In this document: positions 33,523 through 42,063 of the stretch, piece by piece
Layout of the letters: each line of letters begins with the position of its first letter
How positions within the stretch are numbered: position 1 is the first letter of the stretch
Source of the DNA: CAWHMS01 sp963830495
Lineage (GTDB): Bacteria > Actinomycetota > Actinomycetes > Propionibacteriales > Nocardioidaceae
Assembly (NCBI GenBank): GCA_963830495.1
Contig: CAWHMS010000001.1
Coordinates: 1 to 64,000, forward strand
DNA length: 64,000 nt
Direction: 5' to 3'
The notes under the pieces: model-generated
The model's database searches: none
What the model saw: the letters and a program-made list of their open reading frames with translations, nothing else
Told to the model about the DNA's origin: nothing
Program-made: the position numbers and the translations under genes

Positions 33523-35028
33523 TCAGCCGGATCGTTCGACGGCCAGTTGTACCAAGGTCCGTACGGCGCTGCCGGTCCCACCCTTGGGGGTGTAGCCGAA
33601 CGCCGCGCCGTCGTTGAACGCGGGACCAGCGATGTCCAGGTGCGCCCACGGGATCCCGTCTGCCACGAACTCACGCAGGAAGGCGGCCGCGAAGAGTGCC
33701 CCGCCCCACGCCTCCGGGTTGTGCTGACTGAGATCGGCGATCTTCGTTGTGCGCAGCTTGTCCTTCATCTCCTCCGGGATCGGCAGCGGCCAGATCCGCT
33801 CACCGGCGCGATCCGCGACCTTCGGCAGCTCATCGAGCAGTGCGTCGTCGTTGCTGAAAACACCTGAGACCCGCTGCCCCAGCGCGACCACGCAGGCTCC
33901 GGTCAGCGTGGCGACGTCGATGATCAGGTCGGGCTTGTCGGCGTTGGCGGCAGAGATGCCGTCGGCGAGCACCAGCCTGCCCTCCGCGTCGGTGTTGAGG
34001 ATCTCGACCGTCTTGCCGCCGTACATGGTGAGCACGTCGCCGGGCCGGGTCGCCGTACCCGACGGCATGTTCTCCGCGAGACAGGCGTAGGTCGTCACGC
34101 GCACCGGGAGGCCGAGGTCGGCGATGGCGTACGTCGCCGCGACGACGGCTGCCGCCCCGGACATGTCGCACTTCATCGTGACCATCGAGTTGGCCGGTTT
34201 GATCGAGAGGCCGCCGGAGTCGAAGGTGATGCCCTTGCCGACGAAGGCGAGATGGGCGGCCGGCTTGGACGGCTTGTACGTCAGCTTGACCAGACGAGGG
34301 GGGCGTGCCGAGCCCTGTCCGACGCCGAGGATGCCGCCGTACCCCTGGGCGTCGAGCGCCTGCTCGTCGAGCACACGCGCAGTGACCTTCGACTGCTTGG
34401 CCCGCTGCTTGACCTCGGCCGCGAACGACTCGGGGTAGAGGTCGTTCGGCGGCGCGTTGACGAGGTCACGTGCGAGGTTGACCGCCTGCGCGACGGTTGT
34501 GGCCTCGGCCAGCGTGCGCTTGGCGGCGGCCGACCGCGCGAGCTCGGTCAGCACCACGATGTCGTTGATCGGCCGGTGCTTCTTGGTCAGGTACCGGTCG
34601 TAGCCGTACCCCCCGAGCAGGGCACCCTGCACGACCGCGCTGATCTCGGCGTCGCTCGTCGCGGGCAGCGAGAGCGCGACGGTCTTCTTCCCGGACAACG
34701 CACGCACGGCCGAGCCCGCGGCCCGCCGCAGCGACTCGAGGATGGCGCCACCACCTGCGTCACGAGGCCCGAGGCCGACCACCACGAGCACCGGAGCCTT
34801 CGCCGCGCCGCCGGAAGCCAGCTTGCTGACGTCGCCGACCCGACCCGAGGCGCCGAGCTCGTCGAGCGTGGTGACGAACGACTTCCCGAACGCGGTCGCC
34901 ACATCCGCAGCGCCGGCCGCTGGTGCCAGCGCGTCTCCGTCGGGGTGGACGCCGATGACGACTGCGTCGGCCTTGATCGCGGTCGGGGAGGCTCTCCGCA
35001 CGCTCGCGGTGGTCGTCACTGGGGTCAC
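33523..35028 (-). CDS. pepA: Leucyl aminopeptidase (M17)
   Basis: This 501-residue cytosolic metallo-aminopeptidase has the M17 N-terminal domain, then the metal and catalytic motifs VGKGITFDSGGLSIKP and NTDAEGRLVLADG, and the core segment MKCDMSGAAAVV. GTG 35028 is preceded by GAGGAAG. The frame is open far upstream to 36003 only because it runs antisense through gcvT. It is divergent from gcvT with 69 bases between, so both promoters lie there. Confidence 0.94.
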   Translation of the reverse strand: MTPVTTTASVRRASPTAIKADAVVIGVHPDGDALAPAAGAADVATAFGKSFVTTLDELGASGRVGDVSKLASGGAAKAPVLVVVGLGPRDAGGGAILESLRRAAGSAVRALSGKKTVALSLPATSDAEISAVVQGALLGGYGYDRYLTKKHRPINDIVVLTELARSAAAKRTLAEATTVAQAVNLARDLVNAPPNDLYPESFAAEVKQRAKQSKVTARVLDEQALDAQGYGGILGVGQGSARPPRLVKLTYKPSKPAAHLAFVGKGITFDSGGLSIKPANSMVTMKCDMSGAAAVVAATYAIADLGLPVRVTTYACLAENMPSGTATRPGDVLTMYGGKTVEILNTDAEGRLVLADGISAANADKPDLIIDVATLTGACVVALGQRVSGVFSNDDALLDELPKVADRAGERIWPLPIPEEMKDKLRTTKIADLSQHNPEAWGGALFAAAFLREFVADGIPWAHLDIAGPAFNDGAAFGYTPKGGTGSAVRTLVQLAVERSG

Positions 35029-35097
35029 GTCGGTGTCCGTGCTTCCTCGTCGGTGCTGAGACGACCCGGACTCTACCTGCTGCGATAGGTTCCCGGC

Positions 35098-36207
35098 ATG
35101 ATCTCGGAGCGCTCGACGGACCTGCTCGTTTCTCCCGTGCACGACCAGCACGTGGCGTTGGGCGCGAAGTTCGCGGAGTTCGGCGGATGGTCGATGCCGT
35201 TGGACTACGCCGGCTCGGTCAAGGAGCACGCGACGGTGCGTGAGGCGGTCGGCGTCTTCGATGTGAGTCACCTCGGCAAGGCGGTCGTGCGCGGGCCGGG
35301 CGCGGCGGAGTACGTCAATCGCTGTCTCACCAACGACCTCGGCAAGATCGCACCCGGCAAGGCGCAGTACACCCTCTGTTGCAACGAGGAGGGTGGGGTC
35401 GTCGACGACCTGATCGCCTACCTGCGCGGGCCGGACGAGGTCTTCCTCATCCCCAACGCCGCCAACACGACCGAGGTGGTACGGCGGCTGGCCGGATCTG
35501 CTCCCGACGGTATCGAGGTGCTGAACCGGCATCGAGACTTCGCGATCTTCGCGGTCCAGGGCAGCCGATCGGACGACGTACTGGCCGGCATGGGTTTCCC
35601 TGTCGGGCACGACTACATGTCGTTCGTCGAGGTGGAGCACGACGGAGTACCGGTCGTGGTGTGCCGTACCGGCTACACCGGCGAGCGCGGCTATGAGCTG
35701 GTAGTGCCCGACTCTGCGGCAGTGTCGGTGTGGGATGCGATCCTGGGGGCGGGTGAGCCGCACGGCATCGTGCCGTGCGGACTGGCAGCGCGCGACACAC
35801 TGCGCACCGAGATGGGGTATCCGCTGCACGGGCAGGACCTCTCGGCCTCGATCACTCCGGTGCAGGCGCGGCTGGGCTGGGCGGTCGGATGGTCGAAGGT
35901 GTCGTTCTGGGGCGACGAGGCGCTGCGCGCGGAGAAGGCTGCCGGCCCGTCCCGGGTGCTCCGCGGGTTGGTAGCTGTGGGGCGCGGCATCCCTCGTCCG
36001 CACATGGAGGTGCGTACGGCCGACGAGGTCTCCCTCGGGGAGGTCACGTCGGGGACGTTCTCGCCGACGAGGCGGGTCGGGGTCGGTCTGGCGTTGCTGG
36101 ACTCGGAGGCGTCCGACGGTGACGAGGTGTTCGTCGACGTACGCGGTCGGCCGGAGGCCTTCGTGGTGACCAAGCCGCCCTTCGTCACTCCCGGCGTCCG
36201 CGAGTAG
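35098..36207 (+). CDS. gcvT: Aminomethyltransferase (glycine cleavage T protein)
   Basis: This 369-residue tetrahydrofolate-dependent protein of the glycine cleavage system shows FGGWSMPLDYAGSVKEHATV, then VFDVSHLGKAVVRGPGAAEY, then CRTGYTGERGYELVVP and the C-terminal barrel GEVTSGTFSPTRRVGVGLAL. It releases ammonia and methylene-THF from the lipoylated H protein, which ties it to the lipA/lipB genes nearby. No glycine riboswitch is seen in the 69-bp upstream gap. It ends 14 bases before repeat locus B. Confidence 0.94.
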   Translation: MISERSTDLLVSPVHDQHVALGAKFAEFGGWSMPLDYAGSVKEHATVREAVGVFDVSHLGKAVVRGPGAAEYVNRCLTNDLGKIAPGKAQYTLCCNEEGGVVDDLIAYLRGPDEVFLIPNAANTTEVVRRLAGSAPDGIEVLNRHRDFAIFAVQGSRSDDVLAGMGFPVGHDYMSFVEVEHDGVPVVVCRTGYTGERGYELVVPDSAAVSVWDAILGAGEPHGIVPCGLAARDTLRTEMGYPLHGQDLSASITPVQARLGWAVGWSKVSFWGDEALRAEKAAGPSRVLRGLVAVGRGIPRPHMEVRTADEVSLGEVTSGTFSPTRRVGVGLALLDSEASDGDEVFVDVRGRPEAFVVTKPPFVTPGVRE

Positions 36208-36221
36208 CCCGCCTTACTCGT

Positions 36222-36257
36222 GTTGACCCGTCAATGGGGAGAACCCGACGCGTCAAC
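36222..36257. repeat. 22-bp repeat family, locus B (inverted pair)
   Basis: GTTGACCCGTC at 36222-36232 pairs with GACGCGTCAAC at 36247-36257 with one mismatch. The right copy continues the family unit GGGGAGAACCC-GACGCGTCAAC. The array overlaps the 3' end of the ECF S-component gene and encodes its last residues. It lies between convergent gcvT and that gene. Confidence 0.7.
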
Positions 36258-37085
36258 GGGGTGGGGGGTGAAGGTGGCGCGGCGGGCGGTACGGCGAAGC
36301 GCGTTGATCAACGGCCGCCCCGTCAGCAGGATCACGAGCCCCGTCAGCGCTCCGCGCGGCACGTCCCAGCCGAGCGACGTCGTCGCCCAGAAGAGCGCAT
36401 AGCGATGCAGGTTGTCGGCGAGAGGGTCGCCGGCGACATAGGTGAGCTCAGGTGCGTAGGCGGCGAACGGCCAGAACCACAGGTTGATCAGCATCCCGTA
36501 GGCGAGCCCGGCCACGACGCCGTACGCCGCGAGCATCACCACCTCCGCCCGCCCGCGCAGCTCTGGCAAGCACCCGGCACCCAACCCGACCCACGCGGCG
36601 GCGAACATCTGGAAGGGCAGCCAAGGCCCCACTCCGCCAGTGACGAGAGCGCCGGCGAACAACGTTAGCGAGCCCAGCACGAAGCCGAAGCCGCGGCCGA
36701 AGACCCGACCGCCGAGCACGATGACGATGAAGCTTGGCTCGAGTCCTGCCGCCCCCGGGCCGAGGGCTCGCAGCGCAGCCCCGATGGCACCCAGCATGCC
36801 GAGCAACGCCACCGCCTTCGCATCCAGCCCGCCGGACGACAGCTCCGCCACCACGACCGCGGCGAGCAGCGGCAGCAGCAGGACGAACACCCACGGCGCG
36901 TCGCCACTGTGCGACGTGTCGAGCGCAGCTCCCGCGTCGACGAAGAACGGCCAGGCGTACGCGACGACGCCGACGCCGGACACGGCGGCCAGCACCAGCG
37001 CTGAGCGCCAGGCGACCCTGATCAGCGGCCGCGACTCGCCGGCAGCAGGACCGTCCATCGTCGGCCGGCTCGACGTGGTCGTCAT
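36231..37085 (-). CDS. ECF transporter S component (probably cobalamin-related)
   Basis: This 284-residue protein has six or so hydrophobic helices, including SALVLAAVSGVGVVAYAWPF and AVALLGMLGAIGAALRALGP. It resembles substrate-capture subunits of ECF vitamin importers. Its ATG overlaps the EcfA stop (ATGA). It is the last gene of an operon with A, T and an exported protein behind a cobalamin riboswitch, so a cobalamin-type substrate is inferred. The C-terminal residues VDASGSPH come from the 22-bp repeat. Confidence 0.8.
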   Translation of the reverse strand: MTTTSSRPTMDGPAAGESRPLIRVAWRSALVLAAVSGVGVVAYAWPFFVDAGAALDTSHSGDAPWVFVLLLPLLAAVVVAELSSGGLDAKAVALLGMLGAIGAALRALGPGAAGLEPSFIVIVLGGRVFGRGFGFVLGSLTLFAGALVTGGVGPWLPFQMFAAAWVGLGAGCLPELRGRAEVVMLAAYGVVAGLAYGMLINLWFWPFAAYAPELTYVAGDPLADNLHRYALFWATTSLGWDVPRGALTGLVILLTGRPLINALRRTARRATFTPHPVDASGSPH

Positions 37086-38701
37086 GACGCGACCTCGTCG
37101 GGGAGAGCAGCGCGTACGTCGCCGACGGTCAACCACGGGAGCGGTGCCAGCACCTTCGCCACCTGCGGGGCGAAGGCCGGCGACGACACCACCACCTGAG
37201 GAGTCGGCCCGTCGGCCACCACCTCGCCCTCGGCCATCACCATCACCCGAGTCGCCAGCTCCGCCACCAGCTCGACGTCGTGGGTGGCGAGCACCACCCC
37301 GTGGCCGGAGGCGATCAGGCGGCGTACGACGATCACCAACCGTCGCTTGGCCGCGTAGTCGAGGCCACGGGTCGGCTCGTCGAGCAGCACCAGCGGAGGA
37401 GCGGCCGCGAGCACGACACAGAGCGCCAAGATGAGTCGCTGTCCCTCGGACAGGTCCCGAGGGTGCCGCTCGTCGGAGACGTCGGGCGCCAGTTCTGTCA
37501 GCAGGGCCCGGCAGGTTCCGGCGGGTACGCCGGCGTCGCGGTCGGCCTGCCGACACTCGTCGGCGACCGAGTCGGCGTACAGGATGTCCGACGGGCTCTG
37601 CGGCACCAGGCCGACCCGGCGGATGAGCTCCGACGCCTTGACTCGGCTGGGCTCGACGTCACCGGCACGCACGAGGCCGTTGACCGGTCGGGCCAGACCG
37701 GTCAACGCCTTGAGGAGCGTGGACTTGCCGGCACCATTACGCCCCATCACCGCCACGACCTCACCGGACGCGAGGCTGCACGACACACCGGCCAGCGCCA
37801 CGGTCGCGCCGTACCTGACGACCAGGTCACGAGTCCAGGCGAGCTGTCCACCTGCGTCCGTGCCGTGGTGCAGCGGCGGTTGGCTCGTCGCCAGCCGCTC
37901 CCGCAGGGCGGCAGATCTCCGGCGCGCATCCCGTACGGAGAGTGGCAGCGGTCGCCACCCTGCGAGCCTCCCGAGCTCCACGACCGGCGGTGCAAGGGGT
38001 GACACCTCCATCTGCGCCGCCGGATCTCCACCGACCACCATCTGGCCGTCGCCGGGCACCAGCAGCACCTGGTCGGCGTACTGCACGACGCGCTCCAACC
38101 GGTGCTCCGCCAGCACGACGGTCAAACCAAGGTCATGCACGAGTCGTTGTAGCGCGGCGAGCACCTCCTCGGCGGCCTGCGGGTCGAGCGCGCTGGTCGG
38201 CTCGTCGAGCACGAGCACGCGCGGGTGGGTCGTCAGCACCGACCCGATCGCGACCCGCTGCTGCTGCCCGCCGCTGAGCGTCGCCAGCGGCCGATCGCGT
38301 ACGTCGGCGATCCCCATCAGGTCAAGGGTCTCCTCGACCCGCCTGCGCATCACCTCGGGGTGCACGCCGAGTGACTCCATGCCGTAGGCGAGCTCCTCCT
38401 CGACGGACTCGGTGACGAAGCCGGCCGCCGGGTCCTGCCCGACGAAGCCGACCACGTCGGCGAGGTCGCGCGGGCGGTGGTCGCGGGTGGATAGCCCGTC
38501 GATTGTCACCTCCCCGCTGACCTGCCCGCCGGTGAAGTGCGGCACCAGGCCGTTGATGCAGCGGAGCAGGGTCGACTTCCCCGAGCCGGTCGGGCCGATG
38601 ACGAGGCAGAGCTCGCCTTCGGGCACCTCGAGGGTGAGGTCGCGCAGCGTGGGAGCCGCCGCACCGGCATAGGTGACCGTGACGTGGTCGAAGCGGATCA
38701 C
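37082..38701 (-). CDS. ECF transporter duplicated ATPase (A component)
   Basis: This 539-residue fusion of two ABC ATPase domains energises the ECF transporter. Domain 1 has Walker A GPTGSGKSTLL, signature LSGGQQQR and Walker B VLVLDEPTSALD. Domain 2 has GRNGAGKSTLL, LSEGQRL and LVLLDEPTRGLD. Both sites look complete. It starts at GTG 38701, which overlaps the EcfT stop (GTGA). The S component follows with an ATGA overlap. Confidence 0.92.
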   Translation of the reverse strand: MIRFDHVTVTYAGAAAPTLRDLTLEVPEGELCLVIGPTGSGKSTLLRCINGLVPHFTGGQVSGEVTIDGLSTRDHRPRDLADVVGFVGQDPAAGFVTESVEEELAYGMESLGVHPEVMRRRVEETLDLMGIADVRDRPLATLSGGQQQRVAIGSVLTTHPRVLVLDEPTSALDPQAAEEVLAALQRLVHDLGLTVVLAEHRLERVVQYADQVLLVPGDGQMVVGGDPAAQMEVSPLAPPVVELGRLAGWRPLPLSVRDARRRSAALRERLATSQPPLHHGTDAGGQLAWTRDLVVRYGATVALAGVSCSLASGEVVAVMGRNGAGKSTLLKALTGLARPVNGLVRAGDVEPSRVKASELIRRVGLVPQSPSDILYADSVADECRQADRDAGVPAGTCRALLTELAPDVSDERHPRDLSEGQRLILALCVVLAAAPPLVLLDEPTRGLDYAAKRRLVIVVRRLIASGHGVVLATHDVELVAELATRVMVMAEGEVVADGPTPQVVVSSPAFAPQVAKVLAPLPWLTVGDVRAALPDEVAS

Positions 38702-39870
38702 GCCGCCGCCCCCTTCGGCCGCGCCGAGGGATCCGGCGGTGAGCCAGTCCTGGCCGTCCCGAGAGCGGTCCTTGCGACCCGGTCCGGCGGAGGGGGAGCG
38801 ACGAAGGCCGGCAGCACCCCGATCGCCGCAGCCAGCAGCGCCGCCGCGGGCACCGAGGGCCAGGCCAGCGGATCTGGTGGGTGCACAGCGCTCGGGTCAG
38901 TGCTCGCCAGCCAGAACAGCACGGCTGCACACCCGAGCCCCGACGCGGCCACCAGCCATTCCGGCACCGCCCACGGATCCGGCCGGTAGCGGGTGCGCCG
39001 GGTCCGGCGCCCGCCGACGGCGAGACCGGCCGCCGCGGCGACGGCGCCGGCAGCCATCATCGGCATGCCCATCCAGTCCGCCGCGCTGGCGTCGAGCAGG
39101 CCGTACATTCCAGTGGCAAGTCCAGACACCCCCATCAGCACCAGCGCAGCCGTCAGCCGTCGGGTCCGGGGGTCGTCGTCGGTGGTCCGCCCGTAGCCAC
39201 GGCTGTCCATGGCCGCCGCCAGGTCGACCGACCGATCCAGGGCGCCTTCGAGCACCGGCATGGCGGTTCGACGCCAGGCGCCGGCCAACGACGTACGGTC
39301 ATGTCCCCGCAGCCGCTGTGCCGCGCGCACCCTGGCCGCGTCCGAGACGAGCTGCGGCGCAAACGTCATCGCCACCACCGCCGCGACCCCGACTTCGTAC
39401 AGCGCGCCGGGCACGCACCGCAGCAGCCGCTGGGCGTTGGCCAAGGCGTTGGCGGCGCCGATGCAGCAGATGATCGTCGCGAGCTGCAGCCCCTGCGCGA
39501 AGGCCACCAGCACCGCCTCCCACGTGATCAGACCTCCGAGCTTCAGCCCGGCCGCCCAGTCCGGCAGCGGCACCTCAGGCAGCTCGACGATCACGTGGAT
39601 GCCCTGGGACTGGCTGGACAGCACCGCCTGGAGCAGCACCCGCACCGCGATGATGATGAGTCCCAAGCGCAGGAAGGCGCCGAAGGCGTACGCCCAGGGG
39701 GCTCGGGACCGACGCGCCATCACGACGTACCCCGCCACAGCGAGGATCAGCAGGCAGATCGCGATGTTGGTGGTGCGGCTGACCGCGGCCGCCAGCGCTA
39801 TCGCCCACAACCACCAGGCGCCCGGGTGCAGGGAACGCGGGTGGGTGGGCAGATGCGCGGGTCGGACCAC
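38698..39870 (-). CDS. ECF transporter T component (CbiQ/EcfT family)
   Basis: This 390-residue membrane protein carries several helices and the two coupling motifs of EcfT proteins, visible as RAAQRLRGHD and AAMDSRGYGR, which contact the ATPases. Additional C-terminal helices (TAALVLMGVSGLATGMYGLL and later) make it longer than a minimal EcfT. GTG 39870 lies 8 bases after the stop of the exported-protein gene. It couples ATP hydrolysis to the S component. Confidence 0.9.
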   Translation of the reverse strand: MVRPAHLPTHPRSLHPGAWWLWAIALAAAVSRTTNIAICLLILAVAGYVVMARRSRAPWAYAFGAFLRLGLIIIAVRVLLQAVLSSQSQGIHVIVELPEVPLPDWAAGLKLGGLITWEAVLVAFAQGLQLATIICCIGAANALANAQRLLRCVPGALYEVGVAAVVAMTFAPQLVSDAARVRAAQRLRGHDRTSLAGAWRRTAMPVLEGALDRSVDLAAAMDSRGYGRTTDDDPRTRRLTAALVLMGVSGLATGMYGLLDASAADWMGMPMMAAGAVAAAAGLAVGGRRTRRTRYRPDPWAVPEWLVAASGLGCAAVLFWLASTDPSAVHPPDPLAWPSVPAAALLAAAIGVLPAFVAPPPPDRVARTALGTARTGSPPDPSARPKGAAA

Positions 39871-39878
39871 GGTGTCGG

Positions 39879-40631
39879 TCAGGCTCGCTTCGACCGCAGC
39901 ACGAGGGCTCCGGCGCCGAGTACGACGACGACGCCACCGGCGATGACCAGCCCCCAGGGCACACCACCGTCGTCGGAGTTGTCCGTTGCGTCCGCTGCGT
40001 CCGACGTCGACGCGGTGCTGTCGGTCTTGTCCTCGGTGGGCATGGCCAGCTGCACCTGCTGATCGGCAGGACCCTCCTCGGCGCCCTTGACCGTCTCGCC
40101 ACAGCCCTGCGACGGGTATCCGTCGATGCCGCAGATGAGGCCGCCGTCACCGCTGCGCACGGCTACCTCGCTCTGCAGCGCCTGCTGCACGGTCACCCCT
40201 TGGTCGGCGACGACGCACATCCCGGCCGGCTCAGGTGGGGTGTCGCCGTCGGGTGCATCGGCCTCGGCGCCGTAGTCGAGCACGAATCCGATCTGGACCT
40301 CGCCCTCGTCCGCGGCGGGGGCACTCGCGCAGAGCTCGTCGAACGTCGGTTCGGCTCTGGGGACGCGCGGATCCTGGACCACCAGCGCCCAACGGAAGCC
40401 GTAGACGTCGCCGTCCTCAGGCAGTTGCTTGGGGTCGTTGGCCCCTACCTGCATGTAGTCCCACTGGGTCTTGTCGGGGTTCCAGACGTAGTAGCCCCAG
40501 TACGTGTAGCCGTCGATGGCGGCGGGGCTGGAGTCGGGTGGTGCGGCCGGAGCCGCGTACGTCGCAGCGGGCGCTGCAACACAGAAGCACAGCGTGACGA
40601 GACAGATCGCCACGCGACTGACGAAAGACAT
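39879..40631 (-). CDS. Exported, membrane-anchored protein (SCO2322-like) of the ECF operon
   Basis: This 250-residue protein has a signal peptide (MSFVSRVAICLVTLCFCVAA, then AAPATYAAP-like cleavage region). The extracellular domain begins near IDGYTYWGYYVWNPDKTQWD and includes five cysteines. A C-terminal helix follows (GLVIAGGVVVVLGAGALVL) with basic tail RSKRA. No LPXTG motif is present, so it is held by the helix. It resembles the Streptomyces SCO2322 family linked to ECF transporters. It may present substrate to the transporter. ATG 40631 has GGAAGG upstream. Its role is inferred. Confidence 0.75.
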   Translation of the reverse strand: MSFVSRVAICLVTLCFCVAAPAATYAAPAAPPDSSPAAIDGYTYWGYYVWNPDKTQWDYMQVGANDPKQLPEDGDVYGFRWALVVQDPRVPRAEPTFDELCASAPAADEGEVQIGFVLDYGAEADAPDGDTPPEPAGMCVVADQGVTVQQALQSEVAVRSGDGGLICGIDGYPSQGCGETVKGAEEGPADQQVQLAMPTEDKTDSTASTSDAADATDNSDDGGVPWGLVIAGGVVVVLGAGALVLRSKRA

Positions 40632-40740
40632 GGACGCCTTCCAAGGATCAGCGGTCAGCAGACGGGCCCGGACCACCCAGGACCGCATGCGCGATCGACG
40701 GCGCCCGGCTCCGTCCCGCAAACCTCGACGGTCAACTGGA

Positions 40741-40862
40741 GCCGCTTGCCCTGCCCGGTTTTCCGGCTGGTACTTCGCTCGAGCGAGTCACGTACATCAC
40801 GGTTGCGGGTCAGCGCCGGAGTCACACCGGCTTACCCGACCAGGACTTGCTGTGCTCGACAG
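40741..40862 (-). ncRNA. Cobalamin riboswitch
   Basis: Read on the minus strand, the conserved core is GGTAAGCCGGTGTGACTCCG, then GCGCTGACCCGCAACCGTGA, followed about 30 nt later by the B12-box-like AGCCGGAAAACCGGGC. Downstream, CGGCTCC pairs with GGAGCCG and may be the expression-platform hairpin. The first gene starts about 110 nt further on. This would lower expression of the ECF operon when adenosylcobalamin or a related form is plentiful. The outer P1 boundary is approximate. Confidence 0.85.
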
Positions 40863-40970
40863 CGTGTCACGGGCGGGTGGATCGGTCAAAGGTGCGCTGC
40901 CGCTAGGCTCGCCGCAGCGCCCCGCTCGTGGGGCACTGCGGAGCGGGTCTGTCGCTGGAGGAGAGGCACC

Positions 40971-41174
40971 ATGGCGTGGACGTGGCGGGTGGAGACCGGG
41001 TCCGGCGAAGCCGCCGAGCTGCCCTTCGAGGTGCCCGAGTTCGCCTCCCAGAGCGACGCCGAGTCGTGGGTCGGGGAGATGTGGCGCGACCTCGCCGACG
41101 CCGGGGCGGAGCAGGTCGTGCTGCTGGACGACGACCACGTCGTCTACGGCCCCATGTCGCTCGACCCCGAGTAA
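40971..41174 (+). CDS. 67-residue acidic protein of unknown function
   Basis: This small soluble protein begins MAWTWRVETGSGEAAELPFE and continues with FASQSDAESWVGEMWRDLAD and VVLLDDDHVVYGPMSLD. The very strong ribosome binding site GGAGGAGAGG before ATG 40971 supports expression. It is divergent from the riboswitch operon and convergent with the DUF3043 gene across repeat locus C. Similar short acidic proteins are common in actinobacteria. No function is known. Confidence 0.75.
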   Translation: MAWTWRVETGSGEAAELPFEVPEFASQSDAESWVGEMWRDLADAGAEQVVLLDDDHVVYGPMSLDPE

Positions 41175-41184
41175 CCCCCTCCCG

Positions 41185-41258
41185 GTCGACCCGTCAGGTC
41201 GTTCGCGTTGACCCGTCAGGTTGCTGGCGTTGAATGGGAAAGAAGGTGACGGCTCAAC
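41185..41258. repeat. 22-bp repeat family, locus C
   Basis: Two tandem units lie on the minus strand at 41185-41206 and 41207-41228 (both containing CCTGACGGGTCRAC). One oppositely oriented unit lies at 41236-41258 (GGGAAAGAAGG then TGACGGCTCAAC). It sits between the convergent 67-residue protein gene and DUF3043. Confidence 0.75.
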
Positions 41259-41269
41259 GGGGAGTCGCG

Positions 41270-41869
41270 TCAGATCGGGTCGCCGGCCTTGACCTGGGGC
41301 TTGGGCAGCCGGAGTCGGCGCATCTGCCACGACCTGGTCAGCGTGTAGAACGTGACGCCCTTCGTCTGCTCGTCGCCGAACCGCTCGCGAATCCCCTTCT
41401 TGACCCCCCTGGTCACGCGCACGGAGTCCAGCACCATGGCGATGAGCACGACCACCCAGGCGGCGCTGCCGATCCGTGCGGCGATCGCATTGTTGAAGGC
41501 CACCATCAAGAAGATGACGAAGAAAAGTGGGATGAGGAACTCACCGACGGTGCGATGGCTGTCGACGTAGTTGCGCACGTACCGCTTCACGGGACCTCGG
41601 TCGCGAGCGGGGAGGTACTTCTCGTCCCCGGTCTCGAGCGCCTGCTTCATCTTGGCGCGCTGGCCCTGCGCCTGCTGCCGCTGCCTGGCCGCCTGCTCCT
41701 TGCGGGTGCGCGCCGGCGCCATCCGCTGCTTGCGCGCGGCTTCGGCCTCCTTGCGGCTGGGGGTTGGACGGCCCTTCCCGCCCGACCCGTCCTCTCCGGC
41801 CGCCTCGGCAGCCGACGCGGCACTCGTGGACTGCGACTCTGACCCTGCAGAGGTACGTCGACCGAACAT
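41270..41869 (-). CDS. DUF3043 membrane protein
   Basis: This 199-residue protein starts MFGRRTSAGSESQ, with a long charged N-terminus (PTPSRKEAEAARKQR, then many Gln/Arg). Then comes LPARDRGPVKRYVRNYVDSH and two membrane helices (LIPLFFVIFLMVAFNNAIAA and WVVVLIAMVLDSV). The family is DUF3043 (Rv2206 type), found in the same genomic neighbourhood in mycobacteria. ATG 41869 is chosen over 41887. Its function is unknown. It is divergent from pspA. Confidence 0.85.
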   Translation of the reverse strand: MFGRRTSAGSESQSTSAASAAEAAGEDGSGGKGRPTPSRKEAEAARKQRMAPARTRKEQAARQRQQAQGQRAKMKQALETGDEKYLPARDRGPVKRYVRNYVDSHRTVGEFLIPLFFVIFLMVAFNNAIAARIGSAAWVVVLIAMVLDSVRVTRGVKKGIRERFGDEQTKGVTFYTLTRSWQMRRLRLPKPQVKAGDPI

Positions 41870-42063
41870 CGACAGACCGACCCTCACTATGACTGTGCTC
41901 GGCGGCGCCGCGGACGGCGACCGCCCGACGGGCGTGTGTGGTGCTCAGCCTAACTCGGCCGACACCGCCGTCAGGCATCCGGTTGGCCGTGCACCGGTAG
42001 GGTTGACGACGTACGGCGACGAGCCGCCGCCGCTGCGACGCAAGAAGGGGAAGCCGACTCGAC

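Noticed and set aside
35029..35097. Glycine riboswitch upstream of gcvT
   Set aside because: The 69-bp gap is too short and shows no conserved core.
35029..36003. N-terminal extension of pepA across gcvT
   Set aside because: The extension is antisense to gcvT. The protein matches the M17 family only from the GTG at 35028.
39879..39960. Sortase anchoring of the SCO2322-like protein
   Set aside because: The C-terminal helix and basic tail are present but no LPXTG-type motif precedes them.
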